The notes under the pieces were generated by a model. That model had not been told where the DNA came from and searched no databases. It saw only the letters and a program-made list of their open reading frames with translations. Position numbers and translations under genes: made by a program. From Bacteroidales bacterium UBA6431 (GTDB lineage: Bacteria > Bacteroidota > Bacteroidia > Bacteroidales > UBA932): a stretch of 64,000 bases of DNA. Positions 1 to 8,130 of the stretch are shown one piece after another. How positions within the stretch are numbered: position 1 is the stretch's first letter; the number at the start of each line of letters is the position of its first letter. The DNA lies in the NCBI GenBank assembly GCA_002439095.1, contig DJOT01000004.1, forward strand, positions 1-64,000, given 5' to 3'.

Positions 1-14
1 GCTAAAGATAGCTA

Positions 15-22
15 CAAAGATA
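15..22 (-). promoter_or_regulatory. Promoter -7 box for a gene left of the window
   Basis: Read on the minus strand this is TATCTTTG, an exact match to the Bacteroidota -7 consensus TAnnTTTG. It points out of the window, so it probably drives a minus-strand gene whose body lies before base 1. It sits just past a minus-strand terminator hairpin, which fits the start of a new transcription unit. Confidence 0.45.
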
Positions 23-32
23 AGGAATTTAT

Positions 33-60
33 TTGACAAAAAAAGAGGCCTCAGGCCTCT
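33..60 (-). terminator. Intrinsic terminator, minus strand
   Basis: A perfect 7-bp stem (44-50 with 54-60, loop 51-53) is followed on the minus strand by seven Ts (complement of 38-44). The only room for a minus-strand transcript ending here is the short stretch between this hairpin and the SRP RNA gene, or antisense RNA from further right. No protein gene fits there. Confidence 0.6.
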
Positions 61-165
61 CCAGTGAAAATATCGGGAAAATCAGGTGTCAAACTTCCGG
101 TTCTGAAATTTGAGAAAGTGGACGACATTCTCCCGATGATATTCAACTGCATTTGATTTTTTTGC

Positions 166-173
166 TATATTTG
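166..173 (+). promoter_or_regulatory. Promoter -7 box of the SRP RNA gene
   Basis: TATATTTG matches the Bacteroidota -7 consensus exactly and ends four bases before the 5' end of the SRP RNA stem, which is the spacing expected for the transcription start. No clear -33 TTTG is seen at the usual 19-21 base distance. Confidence 0.6.
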
Positions 174-177
174 CAAC

Positions 178-273
178 GGGAAAGTCGTACACGACCAGCT
201 CCCTCCAAATCCTCCAGGGCCGGAAGGCAGCAAAGGTAGGAGGTCGTAGCGGTGCGATGTGCTAAGCTTTCCC
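178..273 (+). ncRNA. ffs: Signal recognition particle RNA (4.5S type)
   Basis: This is the RNA of the signal recognition particle, which pairs with Ffh to target nascent membrane and exported proteins. The terminal bases GGGAAAG (178-184) pair with CTTTCCC (267-273), and the conserved apical domain is visible at about 211-241, with the CAGG/GGAAGGCAGCA-type asymmetric loops that bind the Ffh M domain. The length, about 96 nt, is that of the small bacterial form without an Alu domain. A run of seven Ts follows at 274-280 and acts as the terminator. A -7 box lies just upstream. Confidence 0.95.
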
Positions 274-289
274 TTTTTTTGTTTTCCTG

Positions 290-1645
290 ATGAAAAGTGA
301 TATTGTAGTGGTCGGGGGCGGCGCCTCCGGATTGATGGCTGCGTACTATGCTGCCAAAACCTTGGTTGATGCCGGTTCTGATGCGCAGGTGACCCTGCTT
401 GAGAAGATGCCCCGGCCAGCCAGGAAGGTGATGATAACGGGGAAGGGGCGGTGCAACCTTACCAATGTCAAGGGCTGGAATGATTTTTCCACGCATGTGC
501 GCAGCAACCCTAATTTTGTGAAGTCCGCTTTCTTCACCCTCCCTCCTGAGGCTTTGCTTGACTGGTTCGGCCGCTTCGGGATGCGCAGTGTGGTGGAACG
601 GGGGGACAGGGCTTTCCCCGAGTCCTACCGGGCATCGGATGTGGTGGACACCCTTGTGAATGCCTGTAACTCGGTGGGAGTCAAAATCGTCTGCGAGGCC
701 GGAGTCGAGGATGTGACCCCAGGCTTCACAGTCAGGCTTTCTGACGGGACTGTCTGGAATTGTAAAGTTCTCGTTCTTGCCACAGGGGGACTCAGCTATC
801 CCGGTACCGGTTCCACGGGGGACGGGCTCCGCTGGGCAGAAATGCTCGGACACAAGATAGAGCCGACATTCCCTTCACTCACTGCCCTTGTTCCTCAAGG
901 GTACAAACTTGTGGAGGACAAAGACTTGCATATAGACAGGGGGACTCCTCTCACCGCTCTTGGAGAAAAACTCTGCGGGCTGCATCTCAAGAACATAGCC
1001 TTGACTCTTATTGTCGGAGGGACGGAAGCCGGCTCGGAATTCGGTGACATTGACTTCACGGACGGGGGGCTTGAGGGCCCTCTCGGTTTTCAGCTCAGCC
1101 GCAAGGCTGTCAAGTCCATGCTGAACGGAGCCAAGGTCTCGCTTGTGCTTGACTTGAAGCCGGGGGTCACCCTCACCGAACTGACGGAGAGGGTGAAGCA
1201 GCTCTGGACAGAGGTGGACAAGGATCCGCGTTCCGCCCGGCTGCGTGAGAAGGAGAAGTGCCGGATTCTTCTGGGCAAACTGATGCCGTGGGACCTGATT
1301 CCGTCCTTCGTGGAGATGAATCCGGGAATAATGACGCTTGAACGCCGCTCCCGTACTGCAACAAAGGTCTGGGTCAATCTGCCGACCATAGCCAAGGCCT
1401 TGAAGGCATGGAAGTTTGATATTGCCGGATTCGTGGGTTATGAGCGTGCTGTAGTGACGGCCGGTGGAGTGTCCGCTGACTCTGTGGTAGCCAAGACTAT
1501 GGCTTCCCGGCAAGTCCCGGGCCTGTATTTTTGTGGAGAGATGCTTGATATTGACTCCGATACAGGAGGCTATAATCTTCAGACGGCGTTTTCTACCGGC
1601 GCTCTGGCGGGGGCGGGCGCCGCAAAATATCTTCTTTCACTATGA
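290..1645 (+). CDS. NAD(P)/FAD-dependent oxidoreductase, YhiN/HI0933 family
   Basis: The 451-residue protein opens with a dinucleotide-binding signature, VVGGGASGLMAA (about residues 6-17), then an acidic residue at the end of strand 2 (LLEK) and the family hallmark KVMITGKGRCNLTN near residue 46. The C-terminus carries the second FAD motif, with GGVS near residue 394 and LYFCGEMLDIDSDTGGYN followed by a final helix. These are features of the YhiN/HI0933 flavoproteins, cytoplasmic enzymes whose substrate is mostly unknown; some relatives act on bile acids (BaiN) but nothing here shows that. The ATG lies 10 bases after the SRP RNA T-run. The stop overlaps the next gene by ATGA, so the two are probably translated together. 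Confidence 0.85.
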   Translation: MKSDIVVVGGGASGLMAAYYAAKTLVDAGSDAQVTLLEKMPRPARKVMITGKGRCNLTNVKGWNDFSTHVRSNPNFVKSAFFTLPPEALLDWFGRFGMRSVVERGDRAFPESYRASDVVDTLVNACNSVGVKIVCEAGVEDVTPGFTVRLSDGTVWNCKVLVLATGGLSYPGTGSTGDGLRWAEMLGHKIEPTFPSLTALVPQGYKLVEDKDLHIDRGTPLTALGEKLCGLHLKNIALTLIVGGTEAGSEFGDIDFTDGGLEGPLGFQLSRKAVKSMLNGAKVSLVLDLKPGVTLTELTERVKQLWTEVDKDPRSARLREKEKCRILLGKLMPWDLIPSFVEMNPGIMTLERRSRTATKVWVNLPTIAKALKAWKFDIAGFVGYERAVVTAGGVSADSVVAKTMASRQVPGLYFCGEMLDIDSDTGGYNLQTAFSTGALAGAGAAKYLLSL

Positions 1646-2223
1646 GACTGGTAAAAGCTGGTGCGGGAAGTCCGTACCTTGAAATGATAGAGCGCACCAA
1701 CCTTGAGGCTTTCCCTCCGGAAGAGCGGCTCCCCGTGGCGGTGCAGGCGGACATGTGCAGCCGGGGGGAACTTGACCTCTGGGCTTTGTGCGAAGGGGAT
1801 TCTTATTGCGGTTTCACCTCTGTGTACAAGGGAGACCGGAGTGTCTATGTGTTCTTCCTTGCCGTTGACAGCTCCTGCCGGGCATCGGGCTGCGGAACTC
1901 AGGCCTTGCAGTTGATACGTGAGACTTACCCCGGTAGGCAGGTGGTGCTTGACATAGAGCCGCTTGACCCGTATGCGGAAAACGCTGCGCAGAGAGTTCG
2001 CCGCAAGGGCTTCTATCTGCGCAACGCTTTCCGTGAGAGTGGATGGCTCTTCAAATATTGCGGAATGTCTTTCGAGGTTCTCTGGAGTGGAGGGACGTCT
2101 TTCGACAAGGATGCTTACTGGTCACTTGTCCAAAACATCGCCCTCTCCGTCGAGACTCAAGGCTATAAGGGATTCAACCCTTCACTTGAGAAGCTATCTG
2201 ACGAGCCGGAAGCAATAGATTGA
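1642..2223 (+). CDS. GNAT family N-acetyltransferase
   Basis: A 193-residue cytoplasmic protein with the GNAT fold. Motif A, RASGCGTQAL near residue 79, is the acetyl-CoA pyrophosphate-binding R/Q-x-x-G-x-G/A turn, preceded by the strand VYVFFLAVD. The later NAAQRVRRKGFY is the usual motif B helix plus the G-F-Y turn. Its acceptor substrate cannot be told from sequence. It overlaps the preceding flavoprotein gene by four bases. Its last 30 bases overlap the 3' end of the convergent GH51 gene. Confidence 0.8.
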   Translation: MRLVKAGAGSPYLEMIERTNLEAFPPEERLPVAVQADMCSRGELDLWALCEGDSYCGFTSVYKGDRSVYVFFLAVDSSCRASGCGTQALQLIRETYPGRQVVLDIEPLDPYAENAAQRVRRKGFYLRNAFRESGWLFKYCGMSFEVLWSGGTSFDKDAYWSLVQNIALSVETQGYKGFNPSLEKLSDEPEAID

Positions 2224-4167
2224 GAAGCTGTAAGGCTCTGCCGCCACGCTGCCGTCCGAGAAGTCGAACTTTTCCGTATATGGCTCGAATGCGTCAGGGT
2301 CATCGAGGCTGTTGTCTTCGTAGAGGTCGTAGGAGTGGAGGTTGACCAGTTTGTCGGCCTCGATTTTCTGCTTCCTTTTGAGCCCGTTGAATTTCAGGGA
2401 GATGCTCTGCGCGTCCGGGGTGGTGTTGACGACCTTGACATAGACCCTGTCCCCGTCAAGCACGGCGCTTGCGAACAGTCCGTCCTGGCCTTCGCCGCCG
2501 CATAGCGGAACACCTCCGGATGTGGTCTTGAGGACTCTTTCACCCTTATACTCTGAATACATCTGCTGCACATGCCAGCTTGCTGTACGGAAAGACCGTA
2601 GGTTGTCGTACCAGATGAGATCCGGCCGCCACTGCCATCCTTCTACATGGGCGAACAGAGGAGCGTATGTGGCCATCTGCACGATGTCGGCGTTCCTTTC
2701 AAGCCCGGTCATGAACGCCGCTTCCAGAAGCGAGGCGTAGAAATGGTTGTACTTGCGGCCATTGGCGTGGCAGGCGTACTCTCCGGCGAAAACCTTTGGC
2801 CCCTTGCGGTCATAGTTGTCATATCGCGCTCCCTGGCTGAGGAACCACTCATACGGCCTGTAGAAATGCTCGTCCACCAGATCGGCTTTCAGGCGGCGCA
2901 TCTCCGGCCAAAGGAAGTCGAACTGCTCTCCTTCGGAATTAGGCCCCGAGGAGCCTACTATTTTGATTTCCGGATACTTGGCTCTGATGGCCTTTATGAA
3001 CGGTTCGAGCCTTGCCGGGTATTCCTCGCCCCACTGCTCGTTGCCGATGCCAATGAACTTGAGTCCGAAAGGCTCCGGATGTCCCATGCTTGCGCGCAGG
3101 GCTCCCCATTCTGTGTCAGTGCCCCCGTTGGCGAACTCGATGAGGTCAAGAGCGTCATCTATGTACGGCTGGAGCTGGTCTACTGGCACATGTGCGCTCT
3201 GCTCGCTGTTCTGGAATTGGCAGGCGAGGCCGCAGCTCAGGATAGGAAGAGGTTCGCTGCCTATCTCCTCGCTCAGCAGGAAGAACTCATAGAATCCCAG
3301 CCCGTAGCTCTGGTAGTAGTCTGGGAAGAAGCGGTGCGGGAAGGTGTACTGCCAGCGGTTCTCGTTGAGCGGCCTGTTCTCCACCGGGCCCACGGAGTTC
3401 TTCCAGTTGTAGCGGGTGGCTAGGTCTGTACCCTCGACGATGCAGCCTCCTGGAAAACGGAACACCCCCGGGTGCAGGTCGGCGAGCGCCTGTGCCAAGT
3501 CTTTGCGCATGCCGTTGCGGTGTCCCATCCATGTGTCCACCGGGAACAGGGAGATGTGCTCAAGGTCAATGGTGACCTGAGGGTTCTCATCAAAAATGCG
3601 CAGGACGGCTTTCGGGTCGGTCCTGTCGGAGGTCATCACCACCTCGTACTGCTTCCATTCGGGAGAATCGACCGTTATGTGGGCCTGACAGAAATACTGT
3701 CTCTCTCCCATCGAGGCCGGATTGACGAATTCTATGCGTATCTTGCCCTGGCCTCCGAACGGGGCTCTGGCCCATACGCTGAAGCGGTACTGCGCGTCTT
3801 TCTTGAGGCCTATCCCGAAGAATCCCTCGTTGTCAAGCCCGGTGTATTTGTCGCGGTGTCCTGGATCGGAAAGCCTGACATAGTGGGGGTTGCGCTCGAA
3901 CGGGCCGTCATTGCGGACTTCTACCTTACCGAAACTCTTCCATCCCTGGAGATGATCCGGAAACTCAAAAGAGCGGTTCTTGACCAGCTCGGCGTAGAGC
4001 CCGCCGTCAGCGGCGAAATTGATGTCTTCGAAGAAAATGCCGTACATCGTCGGCTGTATGGTGGCGCCGGGCTTGGAAAGGTTGATTTCAAGTTCTCTTG
4101 ATTCGGCGCTGATGCCGGCTGCGGCCAGAGCAGCAAGGCTGAAGATAAGTTTGTTTAGATGTTTCAT
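2194..4167 (-). CDS. Secreted alpha-L-arabinofuranosidase, GH51
   Basis: This 657-residue enzyme should remove terminal arabinofuranosyl residues from arabinan, arabinoxylan or pectin side chains. The N-terminus is a signal peptide (lysine, then a hydrophobic LIFSLAALAAAGISA stretch). The early TMYGIFFEDINFAADGGLYAE block is typical of GH51. The acid/base is the Glu in GIGNEQWG near residue 377 and the nucleophile is the Glu in VFAGEYACHA near residue 460. A carbohydrate-binding-like segment lies between the N-terminal block and the barrel (about residues 75-190), and a beta domain follows it. I start at the ATG at 4167 because the codon before it is TTG. It has no carbohydrate gene next to it: both neighbours are metabolic genes. 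A weak TATCTTGC -7-like box lies at 4190-4197. Confidence 0.9.
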   Translation of the reverse strand: MKHLNKLIFSLAALAAAGISAESRELEINLSKPGATIQPTMYGIFFEDINFAADGGLYAELVKNRSFEFPDHLQGWKSFGKVEVRNDGPFERNPHYVRLSDPGHRDKYTGLDNEGFFGIGLKKDAQYRFSVWARAPFGGQGKIRIEFVNPASMGERQYFCQAHITVDSPEWKQYEVVMTSDRTDPKAVLRIFDENPQVTIDLEHISLFPVDTWMGHRNGMRKDLAQALADLHPGVFRFPGGCIVEGTDLATRYNWKNSVGPVENRPLNENRWQYTFPHRFFPDYYQSYGLGFYEFFLLSEEIGSEPLPILSCGLACQFQNSEQSAHVPVDQLQPYIDDALDLIEFANGGTDTEWGALRASMGHPEPFGLKFIGIGNEQWGEEYPARLEPFIKAIRAKYPEIKIVGSSGPNSEGEQFDFLWPEMRRLKADLVDEHFYRPYEWFLSQGARYDNYDRKGPKVFAGEYACHANGRKYNHFYASLLEAAFMTGLERNADIVQMATYAPLFAHVEGWQWRPDLIWYDNLRSFRTASWHVQQMYSEYKGERVLKTTSGGVPLCGGEGQDGLFASAVLDGDRVYVKVVNTTPDAQSISLKFNGLKRKQKIEADKLVNLHSYDLYEDNSLDDPDAFEPYTEKFDFSDGSVAAEPYSFSIYCFRLVR

Positions 4168-4220
4168 CAATTAATGGTGTTACTGGGCTGCAAGATAGTG
4201 AATTTTTTGACAATTATTCA

Positions 4221-4228
4221 TATATTTG
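4221..4228 (+). promoter_or_regulatory. Promoter -7 box for the aminotransferase gene
   Basis: TATATTTG is an exact consensus match 23 bases before the ATG at 4252. It lies in the divergent spacer shared with the GH51 gene. Confidence 0.6.
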
Positions 4229-4251
4229 AGCACACTGAACTGTAACCTTCT

Positions 4252-5451
4252 ATGTCAATGGAAATATCACACCGGGCGGAGAACATGCCGTTCTCTCCGA
4301 TCCGAAAACTCGCCCCATACGCTGATGAGGCGAAGCGCAACGGCGTTCATGTCTACCACCTCAACATAGGCCAGCCGGATATCAAGACTCCGCAGTGCGC
4401 GCTTGATGCCCTGCACCATATAGACAGGGATATACTGGAGTACAGCCCGTCGGACGGGCTGCTGGAGCTGCGCACCCAGATGGTGAAGTACTATGCCGAA
4501 TACGGCATATACCTTTCTCCGGAGGAGATAATCATCACGGCAGGAGGCTCCGAGGCCGTGCTTTTCGCTTTCCTCGCCTGTCTTGACCCGGGTGACGAGA
4601 TAATAGTCACGGACCCGTTTTACGCCAACTATATGGCTTTCGCCATTTCTGTCGGCGCTGTCATCAAAAGTGTCAAGACACGTATAGAGGATGGTTTTCG
4701 GCTGCCGCCTGTGGAAGCTTTCGAGAAACAGATTACGGAGAAGACCAAGGCCATCCTCATCTGCAACCCCAACAATCCTACCGGATACCTCTACACACGC
4801 AAGGAGATGCTCCAGCTGCGCGATATAGTGAAGAAACACAATCTCTTCCTGTTCAGCGACGAGGTCTACAGGGAGTTCATATACACCGGCATGCCGTACA
4901 TCTCAGCCTTCCATCTTGAGGGGATAGACGACAATGTCGTGCTTTTCGACTCAGTCTCCAAGCGCTATTCCGAGTGCGGCACCCGCATAGGCTGCCTTTG
5001 CACCCACAACAAGAAAGTCCATGAGGCTGTGATGAAGTTCTGTCAGGCCCGCCTTTCGCCGCCGCTTATCGGACAGCTTGTGGCCGCCGCATCGATAGAT
5101 GTCGCCAAGGAATACCTGCACGGTGTCTATGAGGAATATCTTGACCGCCGCAATTTCCTGATAGACGGTCTCAACAAGATTCCGGGGGTTTATTCTCCGA
5201 TCCCGATGGGGGCGTTCTACACACTTGCAAAACTGCCTGTGGATGATGCCGAAAAGTTCTGCATCTGGTGCCTGAGTGACTTCCGCTACGAAGGCTCTAC
5301 AGTGATGATGGCTCCTGCTTCGGGCTTCTATACTGAGCCTGGGGAGGGTCGTCAGGAAGTCAGGATGGCCTATGTGCTCTGCAAGGAAGACTTGGCCAAG
5401 GCTCTCGTGGTGCTCCAGAAGGCGCTTGAGGAATATCCGGGGAGAGTCTGA
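4252..5451 (+). CDS. PLP-dependent class I aminotransferase
   Basis: A 399-residue cytoplasmic aminotransferase of fold type I. The cofactor lysine is in SVSKRYSECGTRIG near residue 237, where the Arg two residues after the Thr contacts the PLP phosphate. ICNPNNPTGYLYT near residue 170 is the conserved NP-x-x-PTG pyridine-ring motif, and the C-terminal EVRMAY carries the arginine that binds the substrate alpha-carboxylate. The family includes aspartate and aromatic aminotransferases, and the substrate cannot be assigned. The N-terminal SPIRKLAPYADEAKRNGVHVYHLNIGQPD is that of the AspC-like subgroup found widely in Bacteroidota. It converges on the next gene with only two bases between the stop codons. 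Confidence 0.85.
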   Translation: MSMEISHRAENMPFSPIRKLAPYADEAKRNGVHVYHLNIGQPDIKTPQCALDALHHIDRDILEYSPSDGLLELRTQMVKYYAEYGIYLSPEEIIITAGGSEAVLFAFLACLDPGDEIIVTDPFYANYMAFAISVGAVIKSVKTRIEDGFRLPPVEAFEKQITEKTKAILICNPNNPTGYLYTRKEMLQLRDIVKKHNLFLFSDEVYREFIYTGMPYISAFHLEGIDDNVVLFDSVSKRYSECGTRIGCLCTHNKKVHEAVMKFCQARLSPPLIGQLVAAASIDVAKEYLHGVYEEYLDRRNFLIDGLNKIPGVYSPIPMGAFYTLAKLPVDDAEKFCIWCLSDFRYEGSTVMMAPASGFYTEPGEGRQEVRMAYVLCKEDLAKALVVLQKALEEYPGRV

Positions 5452-5453
5452 TG

Positions 5454-5822
5454 CTATCGGAATATTGTGATCTCGGCCTGCCCTTCATGTTCTTGGAGGG
5501 CAGGCCTTGAGTGTAGGCCGAGTTCGGCGGCCTTGAGTCTTGCCGCAAGGACGAGAGCTCCGAGGTCTTCAGCTGTGCTGCAGCGGATCGATACCAGCCC
5601 TCTGCCCTCATCTGAGGAGAACTCGGCATCGAGGTCGAGCCTTTCTGCGGAGCGTATGACGGCGTCAAGCTGGGCCTGCTTGACTCTGTAGTCCGGGGCG
5701 GTCTGCTCCTGCTGCCCGGAGACCCTGCTCAACAGACTGTCAAGTGACGGGTTGGCGCGCCGTATGATGTTTCTGCCGTGGAGGTATTCGTCGTATTTCT
5801 TTTCAAGATAGTTGTCTGCCAT
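5454..5822 (-). CDS. Conserved hypothetical protein, Bacteroidota type
   Basis: A 122-residue, charged, soluble protein with no signal peptide or membrane segment. It begins MADNYLEKKYDEYLHGR, a short N-terminal pattern I associate with small uncharacterised Bacteroidota proteins, and has an alpha/beta C-terminal half (residues 45-122). The start at 5822 is chosen over an in-frame ATG at 5840 because the latter lies inside the -7 box at 5838-5845 and could not be transcribed. Function unknown. It is divergent from rubrerythrin, but the sequence gives no reason to link them. Confidence 0.6.
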   Translation of the reverse strand: MADNYLEKKYDEYLHGRNIIRRANPSLDSLLSRVSGQQEQTAPDYRVKQAQLDAVIRSAERLDLDAEFSSDEGRGLVSIRCSTAEDLGALVLAARLKAAELGLHSRPALQEHEGQAEITIFR

Positions 5823-5837
5823 GTCCGGAAATTTTGC

Positions 5838-5845
5838 CAAATATA
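5838..5845 (-). promoter_or_regulatory. Promoter -7 box that fixes the start of the small hypothetical gene
   Basis: On the minus strand this reads TATATTTG, an exact consensus match, 15 bases before the ATG at 5822. It overlaps the alternative in-frame ATG at 5840 and so rules that one out. Confidence 0.65.
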
Positions 5846-5858
5846 TAAAAATAAGTGT

Positions 5859-5866
5859 TACCTTCG
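5859..5866 (+). promoter_or_regulatory. Weak -7-like box before rubrerythrin
   Basis: TACCTTCG differs from TAnnTTTG at one position and lies 25 bases before the rubrerythrin ATG. A similar TAACTTCG lies before purC, so this may be a real variant, but the evidence is thin. Confidence 0.3.
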
Positions 5867-5891
5867 CAGTGACTATAAAAACGCAAGTATC

Positions 5892-6434
5892 ATGAAATCT
5901 CTTAAAGGTACGAAGACCGAGGCCAACTTGGCTGCGGCGTATGCTGGTGAGAGCCAGGCTCGAAACAAGTACACTTATTATGCTTCAAAGGCAAAGAAAG
6001 ACGGCTATGTCCAGATAGGGGAACTGTTCGAAGCCACGGCTGACAACGAGAAAGAACACGCCAAGATTTGGTTCAAGCTGCTTCATGGCGGTGCTGTTCC
6101 GGACACTGAAGCTAATCTTGCTGACGCTGCGGCGGGCGAGCACTACGAGTGGACAGAGATGTACCCTTCTTTTGCCAAGACGGCCCGTGAGGAAGGCTTT
6201 GATGAGATTGCAGCTCTCTTCGAGATGGTCGCCGAGATAGAGAAACATCACGAGGAGCGCTACAAGAAACTTCTCGCCAATGTCGAGGGAAAGCTTGTGT
6301 TCACACGGGAAGGGGATGCAATCTGGGAGTGCGGCAACTGCGGGCACATTGTAGTCGGCCCGTCCGCTCCGGACGTATGTCCTGTCTGCGCGCATCCTCA
6401 AAGTTATTTCCGTCTGGCTGCCAGAAATTATTGA
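5892..6434 (+). CDS. rbr: Rubrerythrin
   Basis: The 180-residue protein is a peroxide-reducing di-iron enzyme of anaerobes. The N-terminal four-helix ferritin-like domain (residues 1-140) has Glu ligands in NLAAAYAGESQARNKY and EKEHAKIWF, and the second pair in the TAREEGFDEIA and EIEKHHEERY helices. The C-terminal rubredoxin domain has its four iron-binding cysteines in ECGNCGH and CPVCAHP (residues about 149-170). The start at 5892 gives the usual family N-terminus (MKSLKGTKTE); longer in-frame readings only add a hydrophobic stretch that overlaps the divergent promoter. The envelope gene that follows starts 16 bases after the stop. Confidence 0.95.
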   Translation: MKSLKGTKTEANLAAAYAGESQARNKYTYYASKAKKDGYVQIGELFEATADNEKEHAKIWFKLLHGGAVPDTEANLADAAAGEHYEWTEMYPSFAKTAREEGFDEIAALFEMVAEIEKHHEERYKKLLANVEGKLVFTREGDAIWECGNCGHIVVGPSAPDVCPVCAHPQSYFRLAARNY

Positions 6435-6450
6435 TTCCGGCTGCCGCCTG

Positions 6451-7239
6451 ATGAGGAGAGTCCGGACATTGATTTTTACTTTGCTGATGCTCCTGCCCAT
6501 ACGGGTGGGGGCGCAGTTTGTTGATGCTTCAAGCGGGCTGCTCCAGATGCCTTCGGCCGAGATGCAGGACGAGGGCACGTTCATGATAACAAACAATTAC
6601 CTCAACCGCCATTCGCTTCCCACATCCGGCTGGAGCTACTCCACGTTCAACTACGGGTTCAGCCTCACGTTCTGGAGCCGGTTGGAAGTCGGGTACGTCT
6701 GTACGATATTCGATGGCGCCAAGGTTCCCGGAGCCACCGGGCGAGCCCGGATAATGTTCAATCAGGACCGGCATTTTCTGGGACGGTTCCAGGTCTTGAA
6801 AGAAGGGGAGTTCGGTCTGAAATGGCTGCCCTCCGTCGTGCTCGGTGTCAGTGACCCGACCACGGCGTCTTCGACCAACGGCTACGTGGACGCTGATGTC
6901 GAGGGTGACGGGAACGGATATTTCAACCGCAACTACATAGCCGCCACCAAGCACTTCTCCACTACGTGGGGAGAAGTCGGCGCTCACCTTGCATACCAGT
7001 ACAACAGACGTAGAGACTATCCGCTCAACGGCCCGGCGGCGGGTCTGACATTTACTCCGGCATTTCTCTGCGACCGGTCGATACTCGACGGAGTCCGTCT
7101 CATTGCGGAATATGATGCCAGAACTTTCAATGTTGGGTTCCTTGCATCGATTTGGGAAAACCGTTTTGAAGTCATGTTCGAACTTCAGGCATGCAAGTGG
7201 GTCAATTTCGGACTCCGATATAAACTGGGACTTAAATAA
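6451..7239 (+). CDS. YjbH-type outer-membrane protein, N-terminal half
   Basis: A 262-residue protein with a signal peptide ending near GAQ (residues 1-22). The mature start, DASSGLLQMPSAEMQDEGTF, has the pattern of the YjbH family, which opens with a GL-x-x-P-x-A-x-x-x-x-DG motif and continues as alternating amphipathic strands consistent with an outer-membrane barrel. In enterobacteria YjbH belongs to the yjbEFGH exopolysaccharide operon and is a single protein of roughly 700 residues. Here the gene stops after the first barrel-like domain, and a second gene at 8831-10045 carries what looks like the rest. It runs in the same direction as rubrerythrin and the next three genes, with gaps of 22 bases or less. 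Confidence 0.6.
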   Translation: MRRVRTLIFTLLMLLPIRVGAQFVDASSGLLQMPSAEMQDEGTFMITNNYLNRHSLPTSGWSYSTFNYGFSLTFWSRLEVGYVCTIFDGAKVPGATGRARIMFNQDRHFLGRFQVLKEGEFGLKWLPSVVLGVSDPTTASSTNGYVDADVEGDGNGYFNRNYIAATKHFSTTWGEVGAHLAYQYNRRRDYPLNGPAAGLTFTPAFLCDRSILDGVRLIAEYDARTFNVGFLASIWENRFEVMFELQACKWVNFGLRYKLGLK

Positions 7240-7260
7240 CAATCTAATCTTCTTTGCAGT

Positions 7261-8130
7261 ATGAAAAAAACTCTGTTTGCCATCGCGGTCATTTCGGCCA
7301 TGTCTTTACCGGCTTCCGCCCAACAGGCCTTCAACAGCCTTTCTTTCGGTGTTGAAGCCGGCACTACCGGGGTAGGAATCCAGCTCGCCATGCCGCTTGT
7401 CACTGACCATCTGGTTTTGACTGCCGGTTTTAACGCGCCTTCGCTTAATTTCAATACCAATTTTGATATTGACCTTGACCAGGTCAATGCAAGCATTTCT
7501 GAGGTCAATGCCAATCTTCAGGCCGCCGGGCTTCCAGACAGGATCAACACCCGTTTTGACGATGTCAACCTCGGGCTGAACTCTTCGCTTAATCTTAGCA
7601 CCCTCAAGGCTGCCATTGAGTTTTATCCTTTCAAAAAGTCGTCTTTCCACTTGACTGCCGGTTTCTTCTATGGGATGAACGATACCTTCATCACAGCTGT
7701 CGCGACGACCGACAAGGCTTTCTGGGGCAGTTATACCAGCCTCCAGTCTGAGGTTGATGCAATAAACGAGAGATATAAGGACGTGTCCGGGTACACCCCC
7801 GCCGATATAAGTTCTATCCGCGCGAGCGCCCTTGGGCGCACTTATGAGGTCAAAGAACAGGATGGGGCCGGCCGGGTGGAACTGAACCTTGTCCTGCCTC
7901 GTTTCCGGCCGTATGCCGCCATAGGTTTCGGGCGCAGCATGCCGAAAGGGCACTTTGCTTTTCAGACCGATCTTGGCGTGTGCTTTGCCCGTCCGCAGTT
8001 GAACTCTCCCAATGAGGTGGAATATGACCCGTCAGCAGAAGACCTGCTGGAGGACGTTCCGGATGCGTCTCTGGACTGGCTGCGTTTCTGGCCTGTGCTT
8101 TCTTTGCGCCTGATTTATAAGATATTCTGA
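7261..8130 (+). CDS. Predicted outer-membrane beta-barrel protein
   Basis: A 289-residue protein with a clear signal peptide (MKKTLFAIAVISAMSLPASAQQ). The mature part alternates glycine- and aromatic-rich strands (SFGVEAGTTGVGIQLAMPL, FHLTAGFFYGMN, RFRPYAAIGFGR) with polar loops and ends in LRLIYKIF, a terminal aromatic of the kind used by the outer-membrane assembly machinery. I do not recognise a named family. It lies between the two YjbH-like halves, 21 bases after the first, and its stop overlaps the next start as TGATG, so it probably belongs to the same envelope operon. Confidence 0.6.
   Translation: MKKTLFAIAVISAMSLPASAQQAFNSLSFGVEAGTTGVGIQLAMPLVTDHLVLTAGFNAPSLNFNTNFDIDLDQVNASISEVNANLQAAGLPDRINTRFDDVNLGLNSSLNLSTLKAAIEFYPFKKSSFHLTAGFFYGMNDTFITAVATTDKAFWGSYTSLQSEVDAINERYKDVSGYTPADISSIRASALGRTYEVKEQDGAGRVELNLVLPRFRPYAAIGFGRSMPKGHFAFQTDLGVCFARPQLNSPNEVEYDPSAEDLLEDVPDASLDWLRFWPVLSLRLIYKIF

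Noticed and set aside
143..853. Minus-strand open frame of 236 codons opposite the YhiN-type gene and SRP RNA
   Set aside because: It overlaps the SRP RNA and is antisense to a clear flavoprotein; the composition is that of a GC-rich shadow and no domain is recognisable.
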